Source: Paludibacter sp.
GTDB lineage: Bacteria; Bacteroidota; Bacteroidia; Bacteroidales; Paludibacteraceae
Length of the DNA stretch: 64,000 nucleotides
Reading direction: 5' to 3'
Assembly: GCA_031292575.1 (NCBI GenBank)
Contig: JARLGX010000003.1
Span: forward strand, 178,578-242,577
A program made the position numbers and the translations under genes. The notes below the pieces were generated by a model, which saw only the letters and a list, made by a program, of their open reading frames with translations, ran no database searches and had not been told where the DNA came from. Below are positions 35,025 to 44,263 of this stretch, piece by piece (within the stretch, counting starts at the first letter, position 1; each line of letters begins with the position of its first letter).

Positions 35025-35387
35025 ATGATAAAAGGTTCGTTTTACATTCTGCTGTTTTATTTTTTAGGTGAAATGCTCAGCTTGCTTATGAATAATTTCA
35101 TTCCGGGTAGCGTACTTGGTATGATTCTCCTTTTTTTGAGTTTGTTCTTTAAAGTTATTAAGCCTGAAAATGTAAAAGATGTTGCAATAGTCATTACTAA
35201 AAACATGGCTGTATTCTTTGTTCCGGCAGGAGTGGGATTGATGGTTTACGCCGAATTATTTTCAAAATCTCTTTTCACAATCCTCATTGCCATAGCCATC
35301 AGTACTATACTTACCATTATCACAGTATCATTGGTTCAGGATAATTTTGAAAAAAGGCGTAAGAAAGGAGAGACAAATCATGGGTAA
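35025..35387 (+). CDS. lrgA: LrgA/CidA family membrane protein
   Basis: 120 residues, four membrane helices, with the family pattern FLGEMLSLLMNNFIPGSVLGM in part (FIPGSVLGMILLFL) and the Pro-Glu-rich loop KPENVKDVA. LrgA/CidA proteins are holin-like and work with LrgB/CidB; in other bacteria they affect lysis or the export of pyruvate or glycolate. The stop overlaps the start of lrgB by 8 bases, showing translational coupling. Confidence 0.88.
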   Translation: MIKGSFYILLFYFLGEMLSLLMNNFIPGSVLGMILLFLSLFFKVIKPENVKDVAIVITKNMAVFFVPAGVGLMVYAELFSKSLFTILIAIAISTILTIITVSLVQDNFEKRRKKGETNHG

Positions 35388-36090
35388 ATTTTTGGAAACG
35401 ATTAAACCATATATTAGCAGTGAAGTTTTTTTGCTTATGATAGTAATGGGAAGTTTTTTATTAGGCGTGTATATTTACAAACGTACCAAAATCACACTTC
35501 TGCAACCGTTGTTGATTTCGATGCTGATTATCATCCCTTTTTTAAAAATAACCGGTATTGATTATCAAACATTTTGTAACCAAACCCAAATTCTCAATTT
35601 CATGCTCGGACCGAGTGTGGTAGCTTTGGGGTATGTACTTTATGAACAAATTGAGTATTTAAAGGGAAATGTTGTATCCATTCTCACCGCTGTTTTCACA
35701 GGAAGTGTTGTTGGGATTCTGAGCGTGATGTTAATTGCTAAATTAATGGGTGCTGATCACATTCTAATATCATCGCTTGCACCAAAGTCAGTAACAACTC
35801 CAATAGCTATGAGTCTGGCTGAAAAAAATGGTGGAATTCCCGCTTTAACAGCTGCTTTTGTAGTCATTTGTGGGATATTTGGAGGATTAGTAGGACCAAT
35901 CATTCTCCGACGAATCGGAATTAAGAGTAAAATTGCTCAGGGTTTAGCAATGGGCTCATCAGCACATGCACTTGGCACAGCCCGAGCCATGGAAATGGGT
36001 GCAGTAGAAGGTGCAATCAGCGGCTTAGCCATTGGCATCATGGGAATTATGACTGCATTGTTGATTCCATTCGCCGAAAGACTTTTTTGA
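35380..36090 (+). CDS. lrgB: LrgB/CidB family membrane protein
   Basis: 236 residues from ATG 35380, which has a strong Shine-Dalgarno-like AAGGAGA just upstream. A TTG at 35347 is possible but less likely. Multiple membrane helices carry the family motifs LGPSVVALGYVLYEQ, SLAPKSVTTPIAMSLAE and GSSAHALGTARAMEMG. Partner of LrgA. The substrate, if it is a transporter, is not indicated by the context. Confidence 0.92.
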   Translation: MGKFLETIKPYISSEVFLLMIVMGSFLLGVYIYKRTKITLLQPLLISMLIIIPFLKITGIDYQTFCNQTQILNFMLGPSVVALGYVLYEQIEYLKGNVVSILTAVFTGSVVGILSVMLIAKLMGADHILISSLAPKSVTTPIAMSLAEKNGGIPALTAAFVVICGIFGGLVGPIILRRIGIKSKIAQGLAMGSSAHALGTARAMEMGAVEGAISGLAIGIMGIMTALLIPFAERLF

Positions 36091-36147
36091 TAAGAAACAA
36101 ATGAAAAAGAATCCAGGTTACATTTGTTAACTTGATTTTTGGGGGTT

Positions 36148-37404
36148 TCAAATTTCCTTCATCAAAAATCGTCCGGTTCTTCGTGTACGTTGCGTCAGCA
36201 AAATAGTTCTTCCAAAAGTGGTTTTTAAAACAATTTCGTCGCTGATTCCCCTAATTGTAAGTAATTCCAACGCATCATTATATGTTACTTTAAAATCGTT
36301 TCCCAATTCATCCAAAGCCCCAGCAAGGTAACGGCTATTATCCACACAAACAGAAATGCTAATGGCAGAACTTTGAATCATTGTCACTTTCAGGCGATGC
36401 TTGTTCATTACAGTAAAGGCTTTGGAAAGACTTTCCTCCAACACAAACGAAAAATCGCGGGGACGCACGGTTACCAATACCTGATTTTTACGTAAAATCA
36501 AAACAGGCACATCAATAGGTTTTGCAGTAGTGGCTTTAATCACTGAACCAGCTTCGGAAGGGCTTCCGAACGGACGAACATATAAGGGAATATTCTTGTT
36601 TTCGAGCGGTTTAATGGTTTTAGGGTGAATAATTTGTGCACCACTGTAAGCCAGTTCCACAGCATCCAGATAAGTCAGTTCGGGAATGTGAACTGTATTT
36701 TCGAAAATACGTGGATCGGCATTCAAAATTCCGGGCACATCTTTCCAAATGGTAACACTTTCGGCATTCAACAGGTTTCCAACCACCGCAGCCGAATAAT
36801 CCGAACCTTCTCTACCCAATGTTGTCGGGTCACCTTTAATATTGGCTCCGATAAATCCTTGTCCTATGTAAATTCGATGCTGATTAAAATCAGCAGCTTT
36901 ATAAAGCCTGACTTGCGATTCATCCATACGCACATTGGCTTCGCGGAAATTACTGTCGGTGACAAGCAACCGGCGCATATCGAGCCAACTATTTTCAATG
37001 CCCGATTCAGATAAATAGGTTGAAACTATTTTAGTTGAAATCAGTTCGCCATACGAAACCAGATGGTCATACCAACGATCGTAATCATCTCCCACTCCTT
37101 TGTTGATATAATTTTTCAGTTCGTCAAAAAGCGGCTGAACGGCTTTTCTTCCAACTTCGGGGTTAACAAATAACTCTGAAATAATATCGTGATGATATGT
37201 TTCTACTTCTGCTAGTTTTTGAATAGAAGTTTTGCGGTCGGCTTTCATAAAGGCATCCAAGACAACTTCCAGAGCATTTGTGGTTTTGCCCATAGCCGAG
37301 ACCACAATAAAAAGAGAATCATTTTGTCCCGAAACTATTCGGGCAATGTTACGGATTCCTTCCGCCGAGCGCACCGATGCGCCACCAAATTTATATACCT
37401 GCAT
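36148..37404 (-). CDS. lysC: Aspartate kinase (monofunctional, ACT domains)
   Basis: Phosphorylates aspartate, the first step to lysine, threonine and methionine. 418 residues from the ATG at 37404. The frame extends to 37443, but that would overlap the preceding gene, and the family start MQVYKFGGASV is at 37404. The catalytic domain has KFGGASV and GREGSDYSAAVVGN. Two C-terminal ACT domains (about 300-418) suggest feedback control by an amino acid. A weak hairpin with five T (36112-36140) between this gene and lrgB could terminate plus-strand transcripts. The symbol is by family, since several paralogues may exist. Confidence 0.93.
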   Translation of the reverse strand: MQVYKFGGASVRSAEGIRNIARIVSGQNDSLFIVVSAMGKTTNALEVVLDAFMKADRKTSIQKLAEVETYHHDIISELFVNPEVGRKAVQPLFDELKNYINKGVGDDYDRWYDHLVSYGELISTKIVSTYLSESGIENSWLDMRRLLVTDSNFREANVRMDESQVRLYKAADFNQHRIYIGQGFIGANIKGDPTTLGREGSDYSAAVVGNLLNAESVTIWKDVPGILNADPRIFENTVHIPELTYLDAVELAYSGAQIIHPKTIKPLENKNIPLYVRPFGSPSEAGSVIKATTAKPIDVPVLILRKNQVLVTVRPRDFSFVLEESLSKAFTVMNKHRLKVTMIQSSAISISVCVDNSRYLAGALDELGNDFKVTYNDALELLTIRGISDEIVLKTTFGRTILLTQRTRRTGRFLMKEI

Positions 37405-37423
37405 TAAATCTAAATTTTCAACT

Positions 37424-38683
37424 TTACATAGTTCCACTTTCAATCACCTTCACTCCTATCAGCTTATCATATTGTTCGCCCCACGGGCGATCGTAAATGT
37501 AAATGGTGTATTCGTTGCCGGTTTGCCAATAATTTCCATCTACCCGTCCGGTGCCTGCTTTTGTCTCGCCTTTTGGCACAAACCAATATTGATAATTGTA
37601 TCCACCTTGCTTCAGCAAAACAGTATTAACATAACTTTCGGTTTTAATATCGTATTTCATTCGCACAGCATCGTTCATCAAGTTGTAGTTAAATTCACCC
37701 CCGAGGTATAATTGACCATCGAAAAAGACCTGCTTAGTAGGTAAATTAAAATGTACATACATATAATCGGCTTCTACATTATCGTCCACTTTTGCATTTT
37801 GCAAATTAATGATAAATTTTCCATTAACATCCATTTCCGATGAGTATGTTTTGGATGTTTGTATTTTATCATTTTTCAAGATGATGTCGTAATGTGGAGC
37901 ATTAAACTTTACATCTTCAATACCCTCACCGGCAGCATAAACCGAAGAAAAATCGAAACGATGGTACTCGTATCCACCATCAAAAATCAGGGCTTTGTTG
38001 TTGACATACTTTAAATCTGAACCCGAATAATAGGTTGGTTGAATATCTGTTACCTCATTGTCTGTACGATTATTCTGACGAACCACCACTTTGATTTCTG
38101 AAGCTACGTCGCGCACAGGATAACCTTTTAAAGCAACTTCAAAGTCTAATTGTTGTAAACTGCCGCTCAGTTCGGTGTCTGTATTTCCACGTACGGTGGC
38201 ATCGATGCTTAAATGCGGTTCTACAACCGAAAAACAAGCTTGTGCAATAGGATTATCCACCTTATTATCCTCAAAAATTACGGCCACAAAATTGCCCGAA
38301 ACCTTAAAGGTCATATCGTTATTGGGAATCTGAAATGTGTAATGCGTATACAGAAACGTGGTATTAATCGATTGTGCAAAATCAGTTATATTTTCAGTGG
38401 TAAACCCGTTCAGATATTCGCTGGTATTGAGGCTTGACTGAGTCCAATCGGCATTACAATGAATTAATTTATAGCTGTATGAATGTGCCCCGTGAGACAT
38501 TTCATCGAAACTCACCTGCATTATATCTGAACTATTCATTTCCATAATTGGCAAACCCAGCTTCACTCCTACCAGACCAATTTGGAGCGTTTTAATATCG
38601 GGACTAAAAATCTGAGTGTGATATATTTGTGCCGATAGTGTAAAACCGGAAAAAATCAAAATTAAGAAAAGCAACTTTCTCAT
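37424..38683 (-). CDS. Type IX secretion system plug protein (DUF5103)
   Basis: 419 residues with a signal peptide (MRKLLFLILIFSGFTLSAQ). The body matches the DUF5103 family, with the early segment QIGLVGVKLGLPIMEM and later DLKYVNNKALIFDGGYEYHRF. Some members were identified as the protein that plugs the SprA channel of the T9SS from the periplasmic side. The match is from memory of the family pattern, not a search. If correct, the organism has a T9SS. The gene is followed closely by aspartate kinase, and its upstream region carries a 41-bp repeat array. Confidence 0.8.
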   Translation of the reverse strand: MRKLLFLILIFSGFTLSAQIYHTQIFSPDIKTLQIGLVGVKLGLPIMEMNSSDIMQVSFDEMSHGAHSYSYKLIHCNADWTQSSLNTSEYLNGFTTENITDFAQSINTTFLYTHYTFQIPNNDMTFKVSGNFVAVIFEDNKVDNPIAQACFSVVEPHLSIDATVRGNTDTELSGSLQQLDFEVALKGYPVRDVASEIKVVVRQNNRTDNEVTDIQPTYYSGSDLKYVNNKALIFDGGYEYHRFDFSSVYAAGEGIEDVKFNAPHYDIILKNDKIQTSKTYSSEMDVNGKFIINLQNAKVDDNVEADYMYVHFNLPTKQVFFDGQLYLGGEFNYNLMNDAVRMKYDIKTESYVNTVLLKQGGYNYQYWFVPKGETKAGTGRVDGNYWQTGNEYTIYIYDRPWGEQYDKLIGVKVIESGTM

Positions 38684-38904
38684 ACGATCATAATTGTTTT
38701 AAAAGTCATTTGGAACTCGCATGCCGGATTTTCATTAACTTTGGTGAATATCCACATTCACAGCCATTCCTCGAAATGAATTTTTATTCCACAAAAATAG
38801 AGAAATTAAAGGAAATAATGGAACGTGAATGGAAAAATTGTTTTTTGTTCAAATTATACACATATACCTATCAACAAGTCAATACATCGATGTAAAAAAA
38901 TCTA

Positions 38905-39170
38905 TACAGGAGATTTCCGCCCGGGCAGAATTAATAAAACTGTCGTCGGGGACTTACCGCCCCGAGCGAATTAACCAATCATGCTATCGAGACGTTTCCA
39001 CCCAGAGCAAAACAACTAAAACTGTCGTTGGGGACTTACCACCCCGAGCGAATTAACCAATCATGCTATAAAGACGTTTTCACCCCGGGTGAAACTAATA
39101 AAACTGTCGTTGGGGACTTACCGCCCCGAGCGAATTAACCAATCAACTAACAGGGAGGATTCCGCACTGA
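38905..39170. repeat. 41-bp tandem repeat array with 82-bp alternation, seven units
   Basis: A marker segment (CCRCCC or close variants) recurs at 38917, 38957, 38998, 39039, 39080, 39121 and 39162, a period of 40-41 bases. Odd and even units differ: even ones read CCGCCCCGAGCGAATTAACC, odd ones continue to AACTGTCGTTGGGGA. The array is therefore an 82-bp dimer repeated about three times. GGGGACTTACCGCCCC can fold back. It lies in the 500-base gap between two minus-strand genes, upstream of the plug gene; apart from a -7-like element (complement of 38792-38799) nothing else is visible there. Confidence 0.88.
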
Positions 39171-39190
39171 TATGACAGATTGAAATGCAT

Positions 39191-39961
39191 TTACTCTATC
39201 ACAAACTCATCCGCATCCCGCCATACTGAAAACTTAGCCCGATAGCGCTGCAGAGGTTCTAAGTTTATTTCAGTTGTTTGAATTGACGTTTTGCCATCGG
39301 GAAAAGTCAATAGTGGATTAGCTTTAAAATCGAGCATCGCGGAATGACCGTTATATTCAATGCCTAATCCATCTACTCCGACCCGATTCACTCCACACAC
39401 ATAGGTTTGATTTTCAATGGCGCGGGCTTTTAATAAAATATCCCAGTCATTTATTCTACGCACAGGGAAATTAGCCACGTAAATCAATACATCATAATCC
39501 TTGTTCACGTTGCGTGCCCACACCGGAAAACGAACATCGTAACAAACCAATATGCAGATATTAAGTCCACAGTAATTTACTATCATACGTTTATTACCTG
39601 CCGAAAAATGCTCATGCTCACTACCCACCGAAAATAAATGGCGTTTATCGGCAAAATCAATTTCTCCGGTAGGAAAAACAAAAAAAGCGCGATTAAAAAA
39701 TTTTTTATTCTCGGTAGCAATAAAACTTCCGGTAATAGCCAGTTTATATTGTGCTGCCCATTTTCTAAGGGTTTTAATCGTTTTTCCGTCCATTGTTTCA
39801 GCCAAATGCAAATCATCAGTACAAAATCCGGTCGTGAACATTTCGGGTATTACTACCAAATCGGTTTGTCCTGCCAAAGCGGCCAATTGCTCTCCGGTCT
39901 TTTTCAGGTTCGCAACTTTATCGGCCCAATAAATTGTGTCTTGAATAAGTGAAATACGCAT
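39191..39961 (-). CDS. Nitrilase-superfamily omega-amidase (YafV/Nit2-like)
   Basis: 256 residues with the complete nitrilase triad: Glu40 (VVIPEMFTTGF), Lys106 (FADKRHLFSVG) and Cys140 (ILVCYDVRFPVWAR). These flanking sequences are those of YafV-type omega-amidases, which hydrolyse alpha-ketoglutaramate or alpha-ketosuccinamate and repair deaminated glutathione in relatives. It would salvage keto acids formed by glutamine transaminases, including those in methionine salvage. No closely linked partner gene is visible. Confidence 0.9.
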   Translation of the reverse strand: MRISLIQDTIYWADKVANLKKTGEQLAALAGQTDLVVIPEMFTTGFCTDDLHLAETMDGKTIKTLRKWAAQYKLAITGSFIATENKKFFNRAFFVFPTGEIDFADKRHLFSVGSEHEHFSAGNKRMIVNYCGLNICILVCYDVRFPVWARNVNKDYDVLIYVANFPVRRINDWDILLKARAIENQTYVCGVNRVGVDGLGIEYNGHSAMLDFKANPLLTFPDGKTSIQTTEINLEPLQRYRAKFSVWRDADEFVIE

Positions 39962-40038
39962 AACCTTGGGATTATTTACTTCGTGATATTTAATGGTTGT
40001 TTAATCAGTCAGTTCGTGAAATTACTATCGACTACTTA

Positions 40039-40578
40039 CTAAATAAAGAAATTCTCTGGATATTTAGCATTCGAATTTTTATAAAAAGCCTGTATCTTTT
40101 CCAAATCGGCCTTTTCGTCACCAGTAGGATATACAATTTCCGTGATACCCATTTCTTTATTTTTATAATCAATATAAGCCAGCTGAATAGGCACGTTAGC
40201 TTTAAGCGCAATATGATAAAAACCCATTTTCCATTTCTTTACCAATTTTCGGGTTCCTTCGGGCGTGATGGCTACGTGAAAAGTTTCACGTTTATCAAAT
40301 TCATCAGCCACCTGATCTGTAACCGACGTGCGTTTTGAGCGATCTACAGGAATACCATCCATGCTCCTGAGGATATTACCTAACGGAAAAAAGAACCACG
40401 ATTTTTTCATCAAAAAACCAGATTTTCTATTTACCGACCAATAGAATAATTTACCAATCAAAAAATCCCAGTTACTCGTGTGCGGCGCAACACAAATAAC
40501 GCTTTTGAGAGGTTCATCCACTGTTATTACAGCTTTCCAACCAGCCATTTTAAACAACCATTTACTGAATTTTTGCAT
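40039..40578 (-). CDS. Lysophospholipid acyltransferase (PlsC-like)
   Basis: 179 residues, shorter than classical PlsC. It has the HX4D motif HTSNWDF (catalytic His and Asp), the acceptor-binding ITPEGTRK and an intermediate GIPVDRSKR. There is no clear membrane helix except a hydrophobic patch. Proteins of this size occur widely in Bacteroidota as 1-acyl-sn-glycerol-3-phosphate acyltransferase-like enzymes, so lipid acylation is likely, but the exact acceptor is unknown. Confidence 0.87.
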   Translation of the reverse strand: MQKFSKWLFKMAGWKAVITVDEPLKSVICVAPHTSNWDFLIGKLFYWSVNRKSGFLMKKSWFFFPLGNILRSMDGIPVDRSKRTSVTDQVADEFDKRETFHVAITPEGTRKLVKKWKMGFYHIALKANVPIQLAYIDYKNKEMGITEIVYPTGDEKADLEKIQAFYKNSNAKYPENFFI

Positions 40579-40736
40579 GTGTTTTTTAGTTTCGGACTTA
40601 TCGAATTACAAATTACCTGAAATTAAAACAAGCAGACTCGTAAACAGTTCAACCCTTTATTTTGGACAAAATTACTGCTTTAAAATCAAAGTACAAGTTG
40701 TTGAAAACTATTTTAGCAACTACCAAATCTAATTTG

Positions 40737-40744
40737 TATTTTTG
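40737..40744 (+). promoter_or_regulatory. Possible -7 element upstream of the UvrD/PcrA gene
   Basis: TATTTTTG matches TAnnTTTG, 51 bases before the ATG at 40795; TTTA at 40712-40715 lies near the -33 position with one mismatch. The divergent 215-base gap holds nothing else I can assign. Confidence 0.4.
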
Positions 40745-40794
40745 TATTCTAATAATCACGTCAATCTCCACTAAACGTGGTTTAAAATAAACCC

Positions 40795-43104
40795 ATGGAA
40801 ATTTCTTTTTTAAATGAACTCAACGAAAGTCAACGACGAGCAGTAGAATATACCTCTGGAGCTTCATTGGTAATTGCCGGTGCCGGTTCGGGCAAAACGC
40901 GCGTATTGACTTACAAAATAGCTTATTTGCTCAAAACAGGCATGGCTCCGTCGTCCATTTTAGCCCTGACTTTTACCAACAAAGCCGCTCGCGAAATGAA
41001 AGAACGTGTAGCTACCATGGTGGGCGAAAAGACTGCCCGATACTTGTGGATGGGCACTTTTCATTCAGTCTTTTCACGCATTCTTCGCTCCGAAGCTGAA
41101 CTGATTGGCTATTCAAAAAACTTTACAATTTATGATTCAGCCGACTCGAAAAGTTTGATAAAAAGTATTGTAAAAGAGTTGAAATTAGACGATAAGGTAT
41201 ATAAGCACGGATTTTTGCAATCACGTATTTCGTATGCCAAAAACAACCTGATTACACCTGATGCGTATTTGGCGAATACAGATTTGATAAAAGCCGATTC
41301 AAGCTCACGGATTCCACTTATGTCTGACATTTACAAAATCTACTGTAATCGTTGTAAACAAGCCGATGCAATGGATTTTGACGATTTACTGCTACAAACA
41401 AATGTGCTTTTTCGTAATCATCCGGATGTTTTACAAAAATATCAACTCCGATTTGGCTATGTACTGGTTGACGAGTATCAGGATACAAACTTTGCTCAAT
41501 ACCTGATTGTAAAAAAATTGGCAGAGCAGCACGAAAAAATTTGCGTGGTGGGCGACGATGCACAAAGCATTTACTCGTTCCGTGGTGCCAATATCGATAA
41601 TATCCTAAAGTTCAAAAGCACTTATCAAAATGCACAGGTTTTCAAGTTGGAGCAAAATTACCGTTCCACGCAAACCATCGTTAACGCTGCTAATAGCTTG
41701 ATTGATAAAAATGCCCAACAGATTCGCAAAACGGTTTTCTCTGAGAAAGAAACAGGAAGACCAATTAAAGTACTGAGTGTCTTCACCGATTTTGAAGAAG
41801 GTTTTATTGTGGCAAACAACATTTCCGATTTGCGTTTCTCTGATAATTACCGTTATCAGGACATTGCCATTCTCTATCGCACCAACTCGCAATCGCGTGT
41901 TATGGAAGAGGCTTTGCGCAAGCAAAGTATTCCGTACAGGATTTATGGCGGTTTGTCTTTTTACCAACGGAAAGAAATCAAAGATGTAATTGCTTATTGC
42001 CGTTTGGTTTGTAATCCGAATGATGAAGAGGCCTTGAAACGGATTATCAATTATCCTGCCCGGGGTATTGGCGATACAACGGTGAATAAACTCATTGAAT
42101 GTGCCCAACTTCATGCTGTGAGTGCCTGGGAAGTGCTAACCGATATGCTAAAATACAACTTAGCTGTAAATGCCGGAACCGCAAATAAACTGGCACAGTT
42201 CCGTTCAATGATGGAAGTTTTTGCAGAACAGGTATCAACCCAAAGTGCTTATGACCTGGCAAACAGCATTGTCAAAGTTTCGGGCGTTATAGCCGATACT
42301 TACACCGACCATTCGCCCGAAAGCATGAGTCGTCAGGAAAATGTACAGGAATTATTGAAAGCTATTCACGAGTTTTGCGAAACAAAACAATCTGATGGTG
42401 AACCTACTGCCCTCCTGCCCGACTTTTTGTCGGAAGTTTCATTGTTAACCGATCAGGATACAGACAAAGAAACCGATAAAGATAAAGTGACTTTGATGAC
42501 AGTTCATGCAGCCAAAGGGTTGGAATTTAGAGCTGTATTTATTGTAGGCATGGAGGAAGAACTTTTCCCTTCGCCTTTCTGCACTCAAAACGAACGCGAA
42601 CTGGAAGAAGAACGCCGGTTGTTTTACGTTGCTATTACCAGAGCTGAAGAGCTTTGCTTTATCAGTTTTGCTAAATCGAGATTTAAAAATGGAAAAACAA
42701 ATTTTTCCAATCCCAGTCGGTTTATAAAAGACATTGACGAACAATACCTGGAAATACCGGTAGAAGCAAAACCCAAACAAGCACGCATCAGCGACTGGGA
42801 CAATGACCTTGAAACAGAGCGAAACCGCTTTCAACATTCATCCCCTAAACCTTTTATAAAAGAAAATGTGTTGCCACCAGCACCAAAACGGATGATGAAA
42901 ATAAACAATTCGGGAGGCGAAAAAATCATGACTAAAAATGCAACCATCCCAACCGGAGCTTTCGTGAAACATGGAGTTTTTGGAATAGGAAAAGTACTGG
43001 AAACAAGCATGGTAAACGGCAATGAAAAAGCCGATATAGACTTTGGCGAAAAAGGAGTAAAATCATTATTATTGAAATTTGCAAAGTTAGAAGTCTTAGA
43101 ATAG
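40795..43104 (+). CDS. uvrD: ATP-dependent DNA helicase UvrD/PcrA
   Basis: 3'-5' superfamily 1 helicase for nucleotide-excision and mismatch repair and for removing RecA filaments. 769 residues. Walker A is GAGSGKTR (29-36). Motif II is VLVDEYQDTN, motif III GDDAQSIYSFRGA, motif IV LEQNYRST, motif V VTLMTVHAAKGLEF and motif VI RRLFYVAITRAEE. The C-terminus (about 720-769; FVKHGVFGIGKVLE) is the Tudor-like domain that binds RNA polymerase in PcrA. recA follows after 77 bases, grouping two repair functions. Confidence 0.96.
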   Translation: MEISFLNELNESQRRAVEYTSGASLVIAGAGSGKTRVLTYKIAYLLKTGMAPSSILALTFTNKAAREMKERVATMVGEKTARYLWMGTFHSVFSRILRSEAELIGYSKNFTIYDSADSKSLIKSIVKELKLDDKVYKHGFLQSRISYAKNNLITPDAYLANTDLIKADSSSRIPLMSDIYKIYCNRCKQADAMDFDDLLLQTNVLFRNHPDVLQKYQLRFGYVLVDEYQDTNFAQYLIVKKLAEQHEKICVVGDDAQSIYSFRGANIDNILKFKSTYQNAQVFKLEQNYRSTQTIVNAANSLIDKNAQQIRKTVFSEKETGRPIKVLSVFTDFEEGFIVANNISDLRFSDNYRYQDIAILYRTNSQSRVMEEALRKQSIPYRIYGGLSFYQRKEIKDVIAYCRLVCNPNDEEALKRIINYPARGIGDTTVNKLIECAQLHAVSAWEVLTDMLKYNLAVNAGTANKLAQFRSMMEVFAEQVSTQSAYDLANSIVKVSGVIADTYTDHSPESMSRQENVQELLKAIHEFCETKQSDGEPTALLPDFLSEVSLLTDQDTDKETDKDKVTLMTVHAAKGLEFRAVFIVGMEEELFPSPFCTQNERELEEERRLFYVAITRAEELCFISFAKSRFKNGKTNFSNPSRFIKDIDEQYLEIPVEAKPKQARISDWDNDLETERNRFQHSSPKPFIKENVLPPAPKRMMKINNSGGEKIMTKNATIPTGAFVKHGVFGIGKVLETSMVNGNEKADIDFGEKGVKSLLLKFAKLEVLE

Positions 43105-43113
43105 AAAATTGTT

Positions 43114-43121
43114 TATCTTTG
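43114..43121 (+). promoter_or_regulatory. Possible -7 element for recA
   Basis: TATCTTTG matches TAnnTTTG, 61 bases before the recA ATG. No TTTG lies at the right -33 spacing. I saw no SOS-box-like palindrome in the gap. Confidence 0.45.
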
Positions 43122-43181
43122 TACAAACTAACATTATGTGAAATTATTCAGCAAAAATTATAAAACAAAACATATAAAATT

Positions 43182-44204
43182 ATGGCAGCAAAAGCAACTG
43201 AAGAATTGAAATTTCCAACTTCGGACAAACTTAAAGCATTGCAACTGGCAATGGATAAAATTGAAAAAGACCATGGAAAAGGAACTATCATGCGCATGGG
43301 CGACACGAAGGTGGAAGATGTATCTTTTATTTCAAGTGGTTCTATCGGATTAAATGTGGCGTTAGGCGTTGGTGGTTATCCACGTGGACGTGTGATTGAA
43401 ATTTTCGGACCTGAATCGTCAGGTAAAACTACGTTGGCCATTCATGCCATTGCCGAAGCACAAAAAGCTGGCGGTATTGCTGCATTTATAGATGCCGAAC
43501 ATGCATTCGACCGTTTTTACGCTGAAAAATTAGGCGTAAACATTGAAGAATTGTTAATTTCACAACCCGATAACGGCGAGCAGGCATTGGAAGTTGCTGA
43601 TCAACTGATTCGTTCTTCGGCTGTTGACATCGTGGTTATAGACTCTGTAGCAGCATTAACTCCAAAAGCTGAACTGGAAGGCGATATGGGCGATTCGAAA
43701 ATGGGACTTCAAGCCCGTTTAATGTCGCAAGCGTTACGGAAACTAACTGCCAATATTAATAAAACTAACACTACTTGTATTTTTATCAATCAGTTGCGTG
43801 AAAAAATTGGTGTAATGTTTGGAAATCCTGAAACAACAACTGGTGGTAATGCATTGAAATTTTATGCTTCAATTCGCTTGGATATTCGTCGTATCGGCCA
43901 GTTGAAAGATGGCGAAGAGGCCATTGGTAACCAAACTCGGGTAAAAGTTGTAAAAAACAAAGTTGCGCCACCATTCCGCAAAGCCGAATTTGATATTATG
44001 TATGGCGAAGGAATTTCAAAAACAGGCGAAATAATTGACTTGGGTGTAGAATATGGCATTATCAAAAAAAGCGGTTCGTGGTACAGTTACGGAGAAACCA
44101 AACTGGCGCAAGGACGTGATGCATCTAAAATCCTAATCAAAGATAATCCAGAATTAGCAGCCGAACTCGAAGCTAAAATTGTGGAAGCAATTCAGAATAA
44201 ATAG
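43182..44204 (+). CDS. recA: Recombinase RecA
   Basis: Forms the nucleoprotein filament for homologous recombination and SOS signalling. 340 residues. Walker A is GPESSGKTT (76-84), with [16 protein letters not shown] and the Walker B region [10 protein letters not shown]. Loop L1 is [21 protein letters not shown] in part, and loop L2 contains [18 protein letters not shown]. Length and motifs are standard. A strong bidirectional hairpin follows. Confidence 0.98.
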   Translation: MAAKATEELKFPTSDKLKALQLAMDKIEKDHGKGTIMRMGDTKVEDVSFISSGSIGLNVALGVGGYPRGRVIEIFGPESSGKTTLAIHAIAEAQKAGGIAAFIDAEHAFDRFYAEKLGVNIEELLISQPDNGEQALEVADQLIRSSAVDIVVIDSVAALTPKAELEGDMGDSKMGLQARLMSQALRKLTANINKTNTTCIFINQLREKIGVMFGNPETTTGGNALKFYASIRLDIRRIGQLKDGEEAIGNQTRVKVVKNKVAPPFRKAEFDIMYGEGISKTGEIIDLGVEYGIIKKSGSWYSYGETKLAQGRDASKILIKDNPELAAELEAKIVEAIQNK

Positions 44205-44220
44205 GAAAAGTAAGTTTATA

Positions 44221-44258
44221 AAAAATCCAGAAATCAGAAAACTGATTTCTGGATTTTT
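44221..44258. terminator. Bidirectional terminator between recA and the U32 gene
   Basis: A 17-base perfect stem (44221-44237 with 44242-44258) and an AAAA loop, with A-tracts before and T-tracts after, so it works in both directions between the converging genes. Confidence 0.93.
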
Positions 44259-44263
44259 TATAT

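Noticed and set aside
38829..39056. 75-residue open frame upstream of the plug gene
   Set aside because: Runs through the 41-bp repeats, with no ribosome-binding site or recognisable protein features.
38905..39170. Possible CRISPR array
   Set aside because: All segments between the repeated blocks are themselves repeats of two alternating types. There are no unique spacers and no cas genes nearby.
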